Of a DNA stretch of 64,000 nt, positions 1 to 10,245 are shown piece after piece. The notes under the pieces were generated by a model. That model was not told where the DNA came from, did no database searches, and saw only the letters and a program-made list of their open reading frames with translations. Positions within the stretch are counted from its first letter, which is position 1. Each line of letters starts with the position of its first letter. Location: assembly GCF_030445035.2 (NCBI RefSeq), contig NC_080689.1, forward strand, positions 26,379,278 through 26,443,277. Direction: 5' to 3'. Both the position numbers and the translations under genes were made by a program. This DNA comes from Dasypus novemcinctus. Its lineage: Eukaryota; Chordata; Mammalia; Cingulata; Dasypodidae.

Positions 1-553
1 TCTTCCCCTTTTTCGAAGAAGAAGGAGGAAGTGCGTCATCTCAGGTGGACTTCGCGCCATTTTGAGCCGACTTCCCCTTCTTCCGCGAAGAAGAAGGCGG
101 AAGTTCGCCATCTTGATCAGAGTCAGAATCCACCGCACATGGGGGGTCGAGCTCGAGCGCGGCCTCCAACTGGGCTGAGAGCGACTCTGTGTCACTGTCC
201 GCATGGGAATCGTGTTCGGCACAGGCACCGCTTCCGTGGGAGTCGCAAGGGTAAGTCTCAGCCGCGGGAGCGGGCACGCCCTGCAAGCAGGCGCGAATGG
301 CCACAAGGGCAGGTAGAAGACTGGGAGGAAATGTTTTCCCCTCATGTTCCATGGCGGAGGTGACCCGGTCAATTAGTTTAGCATAAGTCTGGGGGCTCCA
401 GAGTGGGCAGGTAGTGAGCCAGGGATTGAACGGGAGGAGCAAGTCCCAGTAGCGCTGGAGCTGTCTGACGGAGACTTTGACTTGGTTAGTCTCCAAGAGG
501 GCGGCCAGGGCCCGAACCTGCGGGACCTGCCGGGAGGAAAGCGAAGCACCCAT
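1..553 (-). pseudogene. Endogenous betaretrovirus-like gag, N-terminal (matrix) part, truncated by window edge
   Basis: The frame starts at the ATG at 551-553 with Met-Gly, the usual myristoylation start of retroviral Gag, and stays open for 170 codons to a TGA at 41-43. The first ~100 residues have the spacing of a matrix domain (basic/helical start, a Trp/Pro-rich stretch around residues 35-55). A Ser/Asp/Glu-rich, low-complexity tail follows. Its position 67 bases after a lysine-type primer-binding site supports gag. A similar Ser/Lys-rich segment recurs just beyond the stop (2-41 resembles 71-113), so the frame seems to have been cut by one in-frame stop inside a duplicated segment. The rest of the provirus would lie left of position 1. 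This is described as an old copy; coding function is not claimed. Class II (beta) assignment is an inference from the primer site and the matrix-like start. Confidence 0.7.
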
Positions 554-620
554 GTCGGGTATTTGGACGCTGAAGAGTCCCTACCTTGAGCGGAACGTGG
601 GGGGGGGCGTCAGAAGCGGG

Positions 621-638
621 CCGCCATGTTGGGCGCCA
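621..638 (-). promoter_or_regulatory. Retroviral primer-binding site, lysine tRNA type
   Basis: On the minus strand this reads TGGCGCCCAACATGGCGG, two bases after the LTR end. The first eleven bases match the 3' end complement of lysine tRNA (the TGGCGCCCAAC form used by many betaretroviruses). The remainder differs slightly, including a CG to CA change that fits methylation decay. A possible splice donor (AAG|GTAG) lies between this site and gag at about 581-587. Confidence 0.75.
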
Positions 639-640
639 AT

Positions 641-1070
641 TGTGGGCAGCGGCGGGCCTCCGGGAGGGTCGGCACGGTTGGCCGGGCAGGCTCTCCGGAC
701 GGGGGCTGCCTCGCGGTCGAAGGAGAGGAGGGGGTTCGGCACGAAGCCATTGGGCCCTCGCTCTCTCCGCTCAGGCACGGGGAACGCGCGGTGCAAGCAA
801 GAACACCATGGAGACAAGGTCTAGGCACAAGTCTACTTTATTGTTGAAGGGGACATGGTCTAGGGATACGTAAAGGGACTTGATTGGTGCCGGCGGGTGC
901 TGTTGCTTGCGTAGGCAGTTACTGGACAGTAAACTGGCTAAGAGGTTAGGAGCAAGGGAGGGGAAGGGGAAAGTGTGGGCTGTCTAGATAACGGCTAGGC
1001 AGAAGACGGAGAGGGGGAGAAGGAGGGGCAGCGCCGGCTGCCAATACTCGGCGGGAAGGAGACGGGGACA
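641..1070 (-). repeat. 5' LTR of the minus-strand endogenous retrovirus
   Basis: The LTR ends (minus strand) in CCCACA at 646-641, directly before the primer-binding site. A minus-strand AATAAA polyadenylation signal lies at 837-842, followed by a C/T- and GC-rich stretch of ~190 bases that would be R/U5. The region above 842 would be U3; no clear TATA box was seen. The upper boundary is approximate because a SINE tail starts at about 1072 and the second LTR is outside the window. The stretch is far richer in CpG than the rest of the window. Confidence 0.65.
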
Positions 1071-1071
1071 G

Positions 1072-1200
1072 GCCTCCTAAAGAGAAGATGAGAAGACAAG
1101 TAGACACAGAAGAATGTGTAGCAAATGACACAGCAGACAGTGAGTGCAAGCGGCAGGCAGGTTGGGGGGTGGGTGAATAAATAAATAAATCTTTTTAAAA
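1072..1200 (+). repeat. SINE 3' fragment (composite tRNA-SINE subfamily)
   Basis: The segment CCTCCTAAAGAGAAGATGAG, then the 'gacacagaagaa' and 'gacacagcagac' words and an (AAAT)n tail, match the 3' part of the composite SINE at 35401-35774. The tRNA-like head is missing. It abuts the retroviral LTR. Confidence 0.6.
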
Positions 1201-1204
1201 AGTA

Positions 1205-3420
1205 GTACATTCAGTGGCTTTTGGTATAACTACAGTGTTGTGCATTCATCAGCACATTTGAGAACAATCTCGTTGCTCCAAAAAGAAAAATCCCAAACCC
1301 TGTTATTGCCACTTGGCAATGGTGAGATACCTTTGTTACAACTGATGAAAGAATATTAAAGTACTACTGTTAACTATAGTCTATAGTTTACATTAGGTGT
1401 ATTTTCCCTATTTACCACCTTATTATTAACACTTTGTAATATTAGCTGCTATTCTTAAAATATTTATAATTTATATAAATGGACTCAATATGTAGTACTT
1501 TGTGTCTGTTTTCTTTCACTTAGCATAACTATTTTTTTACAATTGATGAAAATATTAATATATTACTATTCACTACAATCCATAGTTTGCTTTAAGTGTA
1601 TTTTAGCCCAAATACAACCCTAACACTAACATATTCTAATACTAACATACATTTGTTCTGCTTCATGGAAGAACATCCTTGTATTTATACTGTTAACCAC
1701 ACTCATCATCCACAACAGGGTTCACTATGCTAGACAGTCCCGTGGTTCATCCTTTAGCTTTCCTTCCAGTGACATACATGTTCCTAGACTTTCCCTTTCA
1801 ACCACAATCATACCCACATATCTGCACTGGTTATTATATAATAAGCTATCATTACTTCTATCCAATTCCAAACATTTACAATTGACCTTATTGAATATTC
1901 TGCACAAATCAAGCCTCAGCTCCCCATTCCCTGTCCTCATTCTATCTTCTGGTGACCAGTCTTCTAGCTAATAAACTCTATGAGTTTGCTCATTATATTT
2001 AGCTCATATTAGTGAGGTAATACAATATTTGTCCTTTTGTATCTGGTTTGTTTCACTCCACATAATGTCCTCAAGGTTCATCAATTTGTCGTATGTATCA
2101 CAACTTTATTTCTTCTTGCAGCTGAATAATATTCCATCAGATGTATATACCACATTGTTTAGCCATTCATCAATTAATGGACACCTGGGTTGTTTCCCTC
2201 TTTTTGCAATTGTGAATAATGCCACTTTGAACACCGGTGTGCAAATATCTGTCCCTGTTTTCAGTTGTTCTAAGTATATACCTAGTAGTGGCCTGCTGGA
2301 TCATATGGTTGATCTGTATTTAACTTCCTGAGGAACTGCAAAACTGTCTTCCTTCTTTGTCTTCTGTAACAGTTTTGCATTTAATGTCTGTTTTCTCTGA
2401 TATTAGTATATCTACCCCAATTCCTTTCTGGTTACTTTTTACAACCTTTGACTTTCAGCCTATTTGTGTCCTTGGGTTTAATGTTAGTCTCTTGTAGACA
2501 GCATATAGATAGATCATTTTTAAAAAAATCCATTCTGCCGATCTGTTTTTCCAAATTGGGGCATTTAATTCATAAAATTCAATTACTATAAAGGCAGTCC
2601 TTACTGCAAACATTTTATCCTTTGGTGGTTATATTTCATAGTTTTGTCTCTTTTTAACCTTTTAGTTACCCTAATAATCTTCATTTGTACACTGTCCTCC
2701 AAGCCTCTGTTTCCTTTCAGGCTGCAGCACTCCTTTTAGTATTTCTTGTATGGAAGATGATCTGTTGATGACAGTGGTGTACTGAAGTCTCCAACTATTA
2801 TTGTAGAGATATCTATTTCTCCCTTCAGTTTTGCCAGTGTTTGTCTGATGCATTTTGGGGCACCCTGGTTAGGCACACAAATACTTATGATTGTTATTTC
2901 TTCTTGTTGTATTATCCATTTTATTAATATACAATGCCCTTCTTGTCTCATATAACAGTTTTGCAAGATTTTTTCCAACATTAGTATAGCTATCTCAGCT
3001 TTTTGTTGTTGTTGTTGTTACTGCTTGCATGTAGTAACTTTTTTTGGAGCCTTTCATTTTCACCCTATTTGTATCCTTGGATTTAAGATGAGTCTTTTGT
3101 AGACAGCATATAGGTGGCTTATCTTTTTTTAAACCATTCTACCAGTGTGTCTTTTGATTGGGGAGTTTGACCCATTAACAATTCAATGTAAAGGCAGTAT
3201 TTAAACGATTTAATTCTTTGGCTTTTATATGTTATATCTTATTTTTGTCTCTCCTTTTACCCTTTCAATTATCCTTAAGGATCATCTTCATTCATACACT
3301 CTTTTCCAAGTCTCCCGCTCCTATCCTTTCCCTTCAACTGGCAGGACTCCCTTTAGTATTTCTTGTAGGGCAGATATCTTATTAATGAACTCCCTCAATT
3401 TCCATTTGTGAATATCTTAA
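1205..3420 (-). mobile_element. Old L1 LINE, 3' UTR and ORF2 endonuclease fragments, antisense
   Basis: 1205-2340 reads, on the plus strand, like the reverse complement of a mammalian L1 3' region (for example TCCTCAAGGTTCATC and GCTGAATAATATTCCATC). 2340-3420 carries antisense ORF2/ORF1 linker text. The minus-strand frame at 2736-2981 encodes endonuclease-domain residues including KLKGEIDISTIIVGDF. At least two overlapping fragments are present, since the region around 2500-2640 is repeated at 3090-3230. All frames are broken. Confidence 0.75.
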
Positions 3421-3550
3421 ACTCTCCTTCATTTTTGAAAAGCATTTGACAAAATTTAATGCCTCTTTAAGATAACAGCACTAAACAAACTAGAAATAGA
3501 AGAGACCTCCCTCCTCAACATAATAAAAGCCATCTAAAAAACCCACATCT

Positions 3551-4308
3551 GAGGCCCCTATTTGGAAATGGTGTTTATGTGTGATGAATCTGGACTCAGA
3601 TGGGATCTCCCTTCATAAGACTTTCATGCTAATGTGCTGGAGGTGCAGTTAATGTTGGAGTTTAAGATATATTTAGGGGATTTGAATCTCTGGACTGACA
3701 ATGTGATAGCCAGGTCCCGAGCCTCAACAGACTCCAGCACCTACAATTTGATCTATTGGACTTACCACACTCAGCTAAGATGGAGTTGAAGAGGGACAAC
3801 CACCACACCATGGAGCCTAGAGTGATTACAACTGAAAATGGGAGGATTGCATCCAGCATCCATGTGGAATCTGAGCCTCCTCTTGACATAGAGGTGCAAT
3901 GGACACAACCAATCCAATGTCCACATAGAAGAGGTGGCATTGGATTGGGAAAAGTGGACATGGTGGACGATGGGTATGGGGAAAGGCAGGAAGAGATGAG
4001 AGGTGGAGGCATCTTTGGGACATGGAGCTGCCCTGGATGGTGCTTCAGAGGTAATCACCAGACATTGTAAATCCTCACAGGGCCCACTGGATGGAATGGA
4101 GGAGAGTATGGGCCATGATGTGAACCATTGTCTATGAGGTGCAGAGGTGCCCAAAGATGTACTTACCAAATCCAATGGATGTGTCATGATGATGGGAACG
4201 AGTGTTGTTGGGGGGGGAGGGGGGGGAGGGGTTGAATGGGACCTCACATATATATTTTTAATGTAATATTATTACAAAGTCAATAAAAACAAAAAACAAA
4301 AAAAAAAC
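3551..4308 (+). mobile_element. Xenarthran ~0.76 kb polyadenylated element, L1-like 3' end (copy 1)
   Basis: A discrete insert with a G-rich stretch (4201-4230), an ATTTTTAATGTAATATT box near 4253 and an A-rich tail, flanked by a 13-bp direct repeat ACCCACATCTGAG (3541-3553 and 4309-4321; the last three bases may be shared with element ends). A related copy lies at 40370-41280 and a 5'-truncated antisense copy at 14379-14446. The A tail and target duplication indicate L1-type retrotransposition. It may be the 3' UTR of a xenarthran L1 lineage. The open frames within it are not conserved between copies. Confidence 0.65.
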
Positions 4309-4319
4309 ACCCACATCTG

Positions 4320-4739
4320 AGAAGCGGACTTGGACCAATGGACAGGGTGTCTACCTACCACATGGGAGGTCTGTGGTTCAAACCCCGGGCCTCCTTGACC
4401 CTTGTGGAGCTGGCCCATGCCCAGTGCTGATGCGCTCAAGGAGTGTCTTGCTATGCAGGGGTGTCCCCCGCATAGGGGAGCCCCACGCGCAAGGATGCGC
4501 CCCATAAGGAGAGCCGCCCTGCACGAAAGAAAGTGCATCCTGCCCAAGAATGGCGCTGCAGACATGGAGAGCTGACACAACAAGATGATGCAACAAAAAG
4601 AAACAGATTCCTGGTGCCGCTGATAAGGATAGAAGTGGTCAGAGAAGAACATACAGCGAATGGACACAGAGAGCAGACGGGGAAGGGGGAGAGAAGGGGA
4701 GAGAAATAAATAAAAATAAATCTTTAAAACAAAAAAAAA
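4320..4739 (+). repeat. DAS-type tRNA-derived SINE
   Basis: It starts GAAGCGGACTTGGACCAATGG (box A-like) and has a box B-like GGTTCAAACCC at 4376-4386, a ~230-base GC-rich body, and an A-rich (AAAT)n tail. The L1 target word CCACATCT recurs at 4741-4748, so the SINE entered at the same place as the element at 3551-4308. Confidence 0.85.
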
Positions 4740-4853
4740 GCCACATCTAATATAATAATGAAATGGTGAAAGACTGAATGCTTTCTCTATAGTATTAGGA
4801 ACAAGACAAGAATGCTCATTCTTGCTGCATATTTTTTCTCTTTTAAAATTTTT

Positions 4854-5228
4854 TTTTTTAAAGATTTATTTATTTATTTATTTATTTAATTTCCCCCCCT
4901 CCCCTGGTTGTCTGTTCTTGGTGTCTATTTGCTGCGTCTTGTTTCTTTGTCCGCTTCTGTTGTCGTCAGCGGCACGGGAAGTGTGGGCGGCGCCATTTCT
5001 GGGCAGGCTGCTCTTTCTTTTCACGCTGGGCGGCTTTCCTCACGGGCGCACTCCTTGCGCATGGGGCTCCCCCCCGCGGGGGACACCCTTGCGTGGCACG
5101 GCACTCCTTGCGCGCATGAGCGCTGCGCATGGCCAGCTCCACACGGGTCAAGGAGGCCCGGGGTTTGAACCGCGGACCTCCCATGTGGTAGACGGACGCC
5201 CTAATCACTGGGCCAAAGTCCGTTTCCC
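4854..5228 (-). repeat. DAS-type SINE, antisense, with 16-bp target duplication
   Basis: Full-length copy from the T-rich tail to the head at 5228. It is flanked by CTCTTTTAAAATTTTT at 4838-4853 and 5228-5243, a clean L1-mediated duplication within the host L1. The body is CpG-rich, suggesting a fairly young copy. Confidence 0.9.
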
Positions 5229-5261
5229 TCTTTTAAAATTTTTAACTTTTTTCTTTATTTT

Positions 5262-5637
5262 TTTTTTTTAAGATTTATTTCTCTTCCTTCTCCCCTGTTG
5301 TCTGCTCTCTGTCTATTCGCTGTGTGTTCTTCTGCATCCATGTGCATTGTCAGGTGGCACCAGGAAACTGCGTCTCTTTTTTGTTGCATCATCTTGCTGC
5401 ATCAGCTCTTCATGTGTGTGGTGCTACTCCTGGGTGGGCTGTGCTTTTTTCACATGGGGCGGCTCTCCTTGCAGGGTGCACTCCTTGTGCATGGGGCTCC
5501 CCTACGCAGGGGCACCCCTGCATAGCACAGCGCTCCTTGTGCGCAGCAGCAGTGCACAGGTCAGGAAGCCCTGGGTATTGAACCCTGGGCCCTCCGTATG
5601 GTGGGCAGATCCTCTATCAGTTGAGCCATGTCTGCTT
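5262..5637 (-). repeat. DAS-type SINE, antisense
   Basis: T-rich tail, pyrimidine-rich body and tRNA-like head in the reverse orientation. It lies 30 bases from the previous copy and before the host L1 resumes with TTTATTCTTGCCACTT. Confidence 0.85.
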
Positions 5638-5750
5638 CTCTTTATTCTTGCCACTTCTATTCAACACTGTATGGGAAGTTCTAGCCAGAGCAATTAGGCA
5701 TAAAATGAAATAAAAGGCAGATTGGAAAAGAAGAAACAAAATTATATCTA

Positions 5751-6190
5751 GGGAAGCGGCTGTGGCTCAACTGATAGAGCTTCCACCTACCATATGGGAG
5801 GTCCAGGGTTCAATAACCAGGCCCTCCTGGCCTGTGTGGCAAGTTGGCCCATGCAGAGTGCTGCTGTGTGCAAGAAAAGTGCTGCCCTGCATGGGGGTGC
5901 ACCCCATGCAGGGGTGTCCTCCGCATAGGAGTGCAGCCTACCCAGGAATGGTGTTGTCCACATGGAGAGCTGATGCAGCAAGATGATGCAACAAAGAGAC
6001 AATAAGGGACTCAACAAACTAGGGAGCTGAGGTGGCACAAGAAAATGATCACCTCTCTCCCACTCCAGAAGGTCCCAGGATGGGTTCCTGGAGCTGCCTA
6101 ATGAGAATACAATGACACAGAAGAACACACAGTGAACGGACACAGCAGACAATGGGGGGGAGGGGGGGAGAAAAAACAAACAAACAAAAC
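5751..6190 (+). repeat. Composite SINE with two tRNA-like modules
   Basis: The first head (GGCTGTGGCTCAACTGATAG, box B at about 5806) is followed by a second tRNA-like segment at about 6020-6100 (GGAGCTGAGGTGGCACAAGA, then a GGGTTCCTGGAG box) before the usual tail. The same plan is seen at 7086-7516 and 59402-59805. Confidence 0.8.
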
Positions 6191-7085
6191 TCTATTTGCA
6201 GATTACATAATCTTATACATAGAAAGGCCCAAGGAGTCCACTAAAACAAAACAAAACAAAACAACGATTGAAACGAAAACAAATTTAGGTTGTAAGATAT
6301 AAGATCAATATGCAAAAATCAACCATATTTCTATACATTTTTACTGAACAATCCAAACATTAACAAAATACCATTTATGATAGCATCAAAAAGAATAGAA
6401 TAGAATTTTTAAGATGATGATTATACGACATTGTGATTATGCTAAAAGCCATTGATTATATACTTTGGATAGATGAGCCAGAAACAGCAGCTGTGTACAG
6501 TAGGGGAAGCATAGAGAGATTTAGAGATGAGGAATTATCTTGTTTCTTTGTCTATTTTCTGTTTAGTATTATTAATTTTGAAATAATGAAAATGCTCTAG
6601 TAATGATTGCAGTGAAAAATACACAACTATGTGATTATAGCAAATACCATTTATTGTACATCTTGGAGGAATTGTATGCTTTATCCATATGTATCAATAA
6701 AATTGATTTAAAAATTAAAAAAAGAATAAAATAGTTATGAATTTAACAAAGAAAGGAAAAACATATTGTAAAAAATACAAAACATCATTGAAAATGAATT
6801 GAATGCAGGGAATTGAACAGATACTTGGACACCAATGTTCATAGTAGTAGTATTCACAATAGACAAAAGGAAGCAACCCAAGTGTCCTTCAATAGATGAA
6901 TGACCAAACTAAATGAAGTCTATACATACAATGATACATACAATGATTCAGTCATATAAAGGAATCAAGTTTTCATACATAACATATACAACATAGACAA
7001 TCCTTGAGGACATCATGTTTAGTGAAATAAGATGCATTATTTTCCTTTGCATGCTTCCAAATTCTTTATGATCATCTAGTACCGT

Positions 7086-7516
7086 TTTTTTTTTTTTTTA
7101 AGATTTATTTCCCCCCGCCCCGTCCCACCCCGTTCCCCCAGTTGTCTTTGTGTCCATTCACTGTGTCTTCTTCTATGTCTGCTTGCATTCTCATTAGGCG
7201 GCTCTGGGAACTGATCCTGGGACCTTCCGGAGTGGGAGAGAGGTGATTACTCTCTTGCACCACCTCAGCTCCCTGTTCTGCTACATCTTTTCCTTTTCTC
7301 TCCTCTGTGTCTCTTGTTGCATCATCTTGCTGCACCAGCTCTCTGAGTCGGCTGGCACTCTTGTGAGGGAGTGCATTCCTGGGTGGACCGTCACTCTGCG
7401 TGGGCCAGCACATCATGTGGGCCAGCTTGCCCTCACCAGGAGGCCCTGGGTATCGAACCCTGGACCTCCTATATGGTAGACGGGAGCCCAGTTGGCTGAG
7501 CCACATACCTTTCCCA
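7086..7516 (-). repeat. Composite two-module SINE, antisense
   Basis: Two antisense tRNA-like modules are visible, one at about 7195-7285 (GAACTGATCCTGGGACC) and the terminal head at about 7440-7516 (GGTATCGAACCCTGG). Confidence 0.8.
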
Positions 7517-7588
7517 CTGTCTTCTTAATATCCTTTATCTTTTAACCATCCCCTTGAATTGATTTAGGAGATTTGTTTGAACATCTTG

Positions 7589-7810
7589 TTTATTTTTATT
7601 TTTTTGTTGTTTTACAAACCCGTGTCGAGGGCTGACTTTCAATAGATTGCAGTGAGGGAGCTGCTCTGCTATGTACGAAACTCTGACCCAGAAGCAGGTT
7701 GTCTACGAGTGGTTTAGCACTAGGTTCCCCATGAACGTGCAGTGCATGACAGGCGAGGGGGCAGCCCCCTTTCTGGCCACGCCCGGTTTCCTGGGACGAG
7801 GGGCACTCCG
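7589..7810 (-). pseudogene. Retrotransposed 28S rRNA 3'-end fragment
   Basis: The minus strand matches the 3' end of mammalian 28S rRNA: TTCGTACGTAGC-like, GGTTTAGC/GCTAAACC and CTGACTTTCAATAGAT (plus strand, 7632-7647) are all there, ending in TCGAGGGCTGAC/CCCGTGTCGAGG near 7616-7630. About 200 rRNA bases are followed by an A-rich tail (T-rich on plus, 7589-7611). A perfect 10-bp duplication TGAACATCTT flanks it at 7579-7588 and 7811-7820. So it is a processed copy moved by L1 machinery, not a functional rDNA unit. Many CG to TG/CA changes show age. Confidence 0.85.
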
Positions 7811-7858
7811 TGAACATCTTTGATTAGTTGTTCCAAATTCTGCATCTCCTCCAACTTT

Positions 7859-8274
7859 TTAAAAAAAAAGATTTATTTATTTATTTCTCTCCCCTCCCCC
7901 CCTCCGCCACCCCGGTTGTCTGTTCTCTATTTGTTGTGTCGTCTTCTTTGTCCGCTTCTGTTGTTGTCAGCAGCATGGGAATTTGTGTTTCTTTTTGTTG
8001 TGTCATCTTGTTGTGTCAGCTCTCCCTGTGTGCGGCACCACTCCTGGGCAGGCTGCACTTTCTTTTGTGCTGGGTGGCTCTTCTTACAGGGCGCACTCCT
8101 TGCATGTGGGTCTCCCCTATGCGGGGGACACCCCTGCGTGGCACAGCACTCCTTGCGTGAATGAGCACTGCACATGGGCCAGCTCCATGTGGGTCAAGGA
8201 GGCCCAGGGTTTGAACCGCAGACCTCCCATGTGGTAGACGGATGCCCTAACCAATGGGCCAAGTCTGCTTTCCC
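7859..8274 (-). repeat. DAS-type SINE, antisense (first of a serial pair)
   Basis: Complete antisense copy. The word CAACTT(C/T)TTTTAA occurs before it, between it and the next SINE, and after that one. Confidence 0.85.
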
Positions 8275-8292
8275 AACTTCTTTTAAGATTAA

Positions 8293-8668
8293 AAAAAAAA
8301 ATTTCTCCTCTTCCCCCCTGCCCCCAGTTGTCTGCTCTCTGTGTCCATTCACTGTGTGTTCTTTTGTGACCACTTCTATCCTTGTCAGTGGCCCCAGGAA
8401 TGTGTTTCTTTTTGTTGCATCATCTTGTTCTGTCAACTCTCTGTGCGTGCAGTGCTATTCTTGGGCAGGCTGCACTTTCTTTCGCACTGGGCGGCTCTCC
8501 TATGGGGGGTGCACTCCTTGCGCATGGGGCTCCCCTATACAGGGGACACCCCTGCATCAGCACTGCCCATGGGCCAGCTCCACACGGGTCAAGGAGGCCT
8601 GGGGTTTGAACCATGGACCTCCCATGTGGTAGGCGGATGCCCTATATATTGGGCCAAGTCCATTTCCC
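8293..8668 (-). repeat. DAS-type SINE, antisense (second of a serial pair)
   Basis: Complete antisense copy a few bases after the previous one. It is followed by CTGCAACTTTTTAATTT, the host L1 target. Confidence 0.85.
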
Positions 8669-9628
8669 TCCTGCAACTTTTTAATTTGCTCCTTTGACTG
8701 GGCCATATCTTCCTGTGTCTTAGTATGTAATAGTGTTGCTGTCTGGGTATCTGATTATCTTGATGAATTTACTCTGAAGCTTGGATTCTCTCCTTTGTCT
8801 AAGATTTTGTTGTTGATTGGCTTTGTGTTAATGCTTTTCTTTGACAATTGATTCATAGTATTGCCCAAAGGAAATAGGGTCAGGGACTCATGAAGGGCCC
8901 TGAGTACAGAATCAGGAAAGACTCCAAAAAGCCTTTAATTCTGTCACCCAATGGTATGCTTTCCTGACCTACCCAACAGACAGTGCCCTTGGGCAACTGA
9001 TTCCCCTAGCCCTTAGAAGGCATGCTACTTTTAGCCCTCTGCTGGCTTTCCCTGATGCCAGTCAAAACAATGGTAGGTCCAAACTATGGCAGGTGGCAAC
9101 TGTCTGGGTTGGCTTGAAACCATGGGACCCAGTAGTTAAATTCACTGGCCAAAAGCTCTAACAGTGCTTGGTCATGTCCTGCCCTATCCTTGGTGAAGTG
9201 GTTTTCCATGGCCCTCTTGGTCCATAGCTGCCTGCCAGACAAGGACTGGACGACCCAAAGCTGTTTGCCCCAAGAGTGGGGGGTGGCTGCCAACAGCTGT
9301 GGCGGCCTGAGTTACTCACAATCTCTCACACTGGTTTCTCCATTTCTTCCTCCCATTCTTTCCTGGGTGTTCCACAATACTCCCTGATCTCCAGAGCCCT
9401 TGAAAACTTGTTTTGGACAGTTTCTCCCTGTCCCCTAGCTATTTTTCTGGGAGAGAAGTGAGCCCTGCAACTCCCTAATCCACCATCTTTCTAGTAGTCT
9501 GTCCTTTGTTCGGGTTTTGATAGGGATTATGTTGTATCTATAAGATCAACTTGACAACAACTGCCACTTTATTGAGTTTTCCATTCCATGAACATAGAAT
9601 ATCTCCATTTATTTAGATGTTCTTTAAT

Positions 9629-10038
9629 TTTTTTTAAGGTTTATTTATCCCCCCCTCCCCCCCCGCCTCCCCCCATTGTCTGCTCTCTGTGTCCATTTGC
9701 TGTGTGTTTGTCTGTGTCCGCTTGTATTCTCATCAGGCAGCACTGGGGATCTGTCTCTTTTTCTTGCACAGTCTTGCTGCATCAGCTGTGTGTGTGTGTG
9801 GCACCACTCCTGGAGGGGCTGCGCTTTCACATGGGGCGACTCTTGTTGCACAGGGGCCACTCCTTGCGTGGCGGGAACCTTTACGCGGGGCATCCCTGCA
9901 TGGGCTGGCACTCCTTTCGCGCAGCGGCACTGTGCGTGGGCCAGCTCGCCACACGAGCCAGGAGGCCCTGGGTATCAAACCCTGGACCTCCTCTATGGTA
10001 GGCGGACACTCTATCTGTTGAAACACATCTGCTTCCCT
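9629..10038 (-). repeat. DAS-type SINE, antisense
   Basis: Full-length copy with a C-rich stretch at 9650-9673 and a head with GGTATCAAACCCTGG at about 9970-9984. It belongs to the 'tgtgtggcaagttggcccatgc' subgroup (inverse complement visible at 9930-9950). Confidence 0.85.
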
Positions 10039-10245
10039 TCTTTAATTTCTTAGTGCATTCTTTTGAAGTTTATTTTTTTTATTAAATTTATTCCTAGGCA
10101 CTTTATTCATTTTGATGTTATTGTGAATGGAGTTGTTTTTTAAATTTCACTTTCAAATTGCTCATGGCTAGTGTATAGAAAGTACATTGGTCTTGTGTCC
10201 TGGTGCCTTGCTGAACTTATTATATACACTTTCATGTTCCTCTTT

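Larger units (their letters stand above)
3421..7085 (+). mobile_element. L1 LINE, ORF2 reverse transcriptase to 3' UTR, split by insertions
   Basis: Sense L1 blocks at 3421-3550, 4741-4840, 5638-5750 and 6190-7085 follow one another in order. At about 6196-6240 the frame reads FADYIILYIERPKES where an active RT has FADD, so the catalytic box is mutated. The 3' UTR occupies about 6400-7085. The gaps hold an L1-like 3' element (3551-4308), three SINEs and a further SINE at 5751-6190, all younger than this L1. Confidence 0.75.
7517..10245 (-). mobile_element. L1 LINE fragments, antisense: ORF1/5' UTR and a second ORF2-end piece
   Basis: 7517-7578, 7821-7858 and 8669-9500 match the antisense ORF1 start and 5' UTR also seen at 28640-29500 (shared TTGAATTGATTTAGGAGATT). 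The 5' end is near 9485-9500 (CCACCATCTTTCTAGTAG). 9500-9628 and 10039-10245 read like antisense ORF2 C-terminal L1. Inserts: 28S rRNA pseudogene and three SINEs. Confidence 0.7.

Noticed and set aside
1-830. CpG-rich stretch as a gene promoter or CpG island
   Set aside because: It coincides with the retroviral LTR, primer-binding site and gag, which explain it.
2736-2981. Minus-strand endonuclease-like protein as a host gene
   Set aside because: The residues match L1 ORF2, and the frame is a short fragment between stops.
4376-4386. Box A and box B motifs suggesting tRNA genes
   Set aside because: The motifs are in SINE heads that lack a complete cloverleaf and run into a SINE body and tail. 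Several dozen copies have the same structure.
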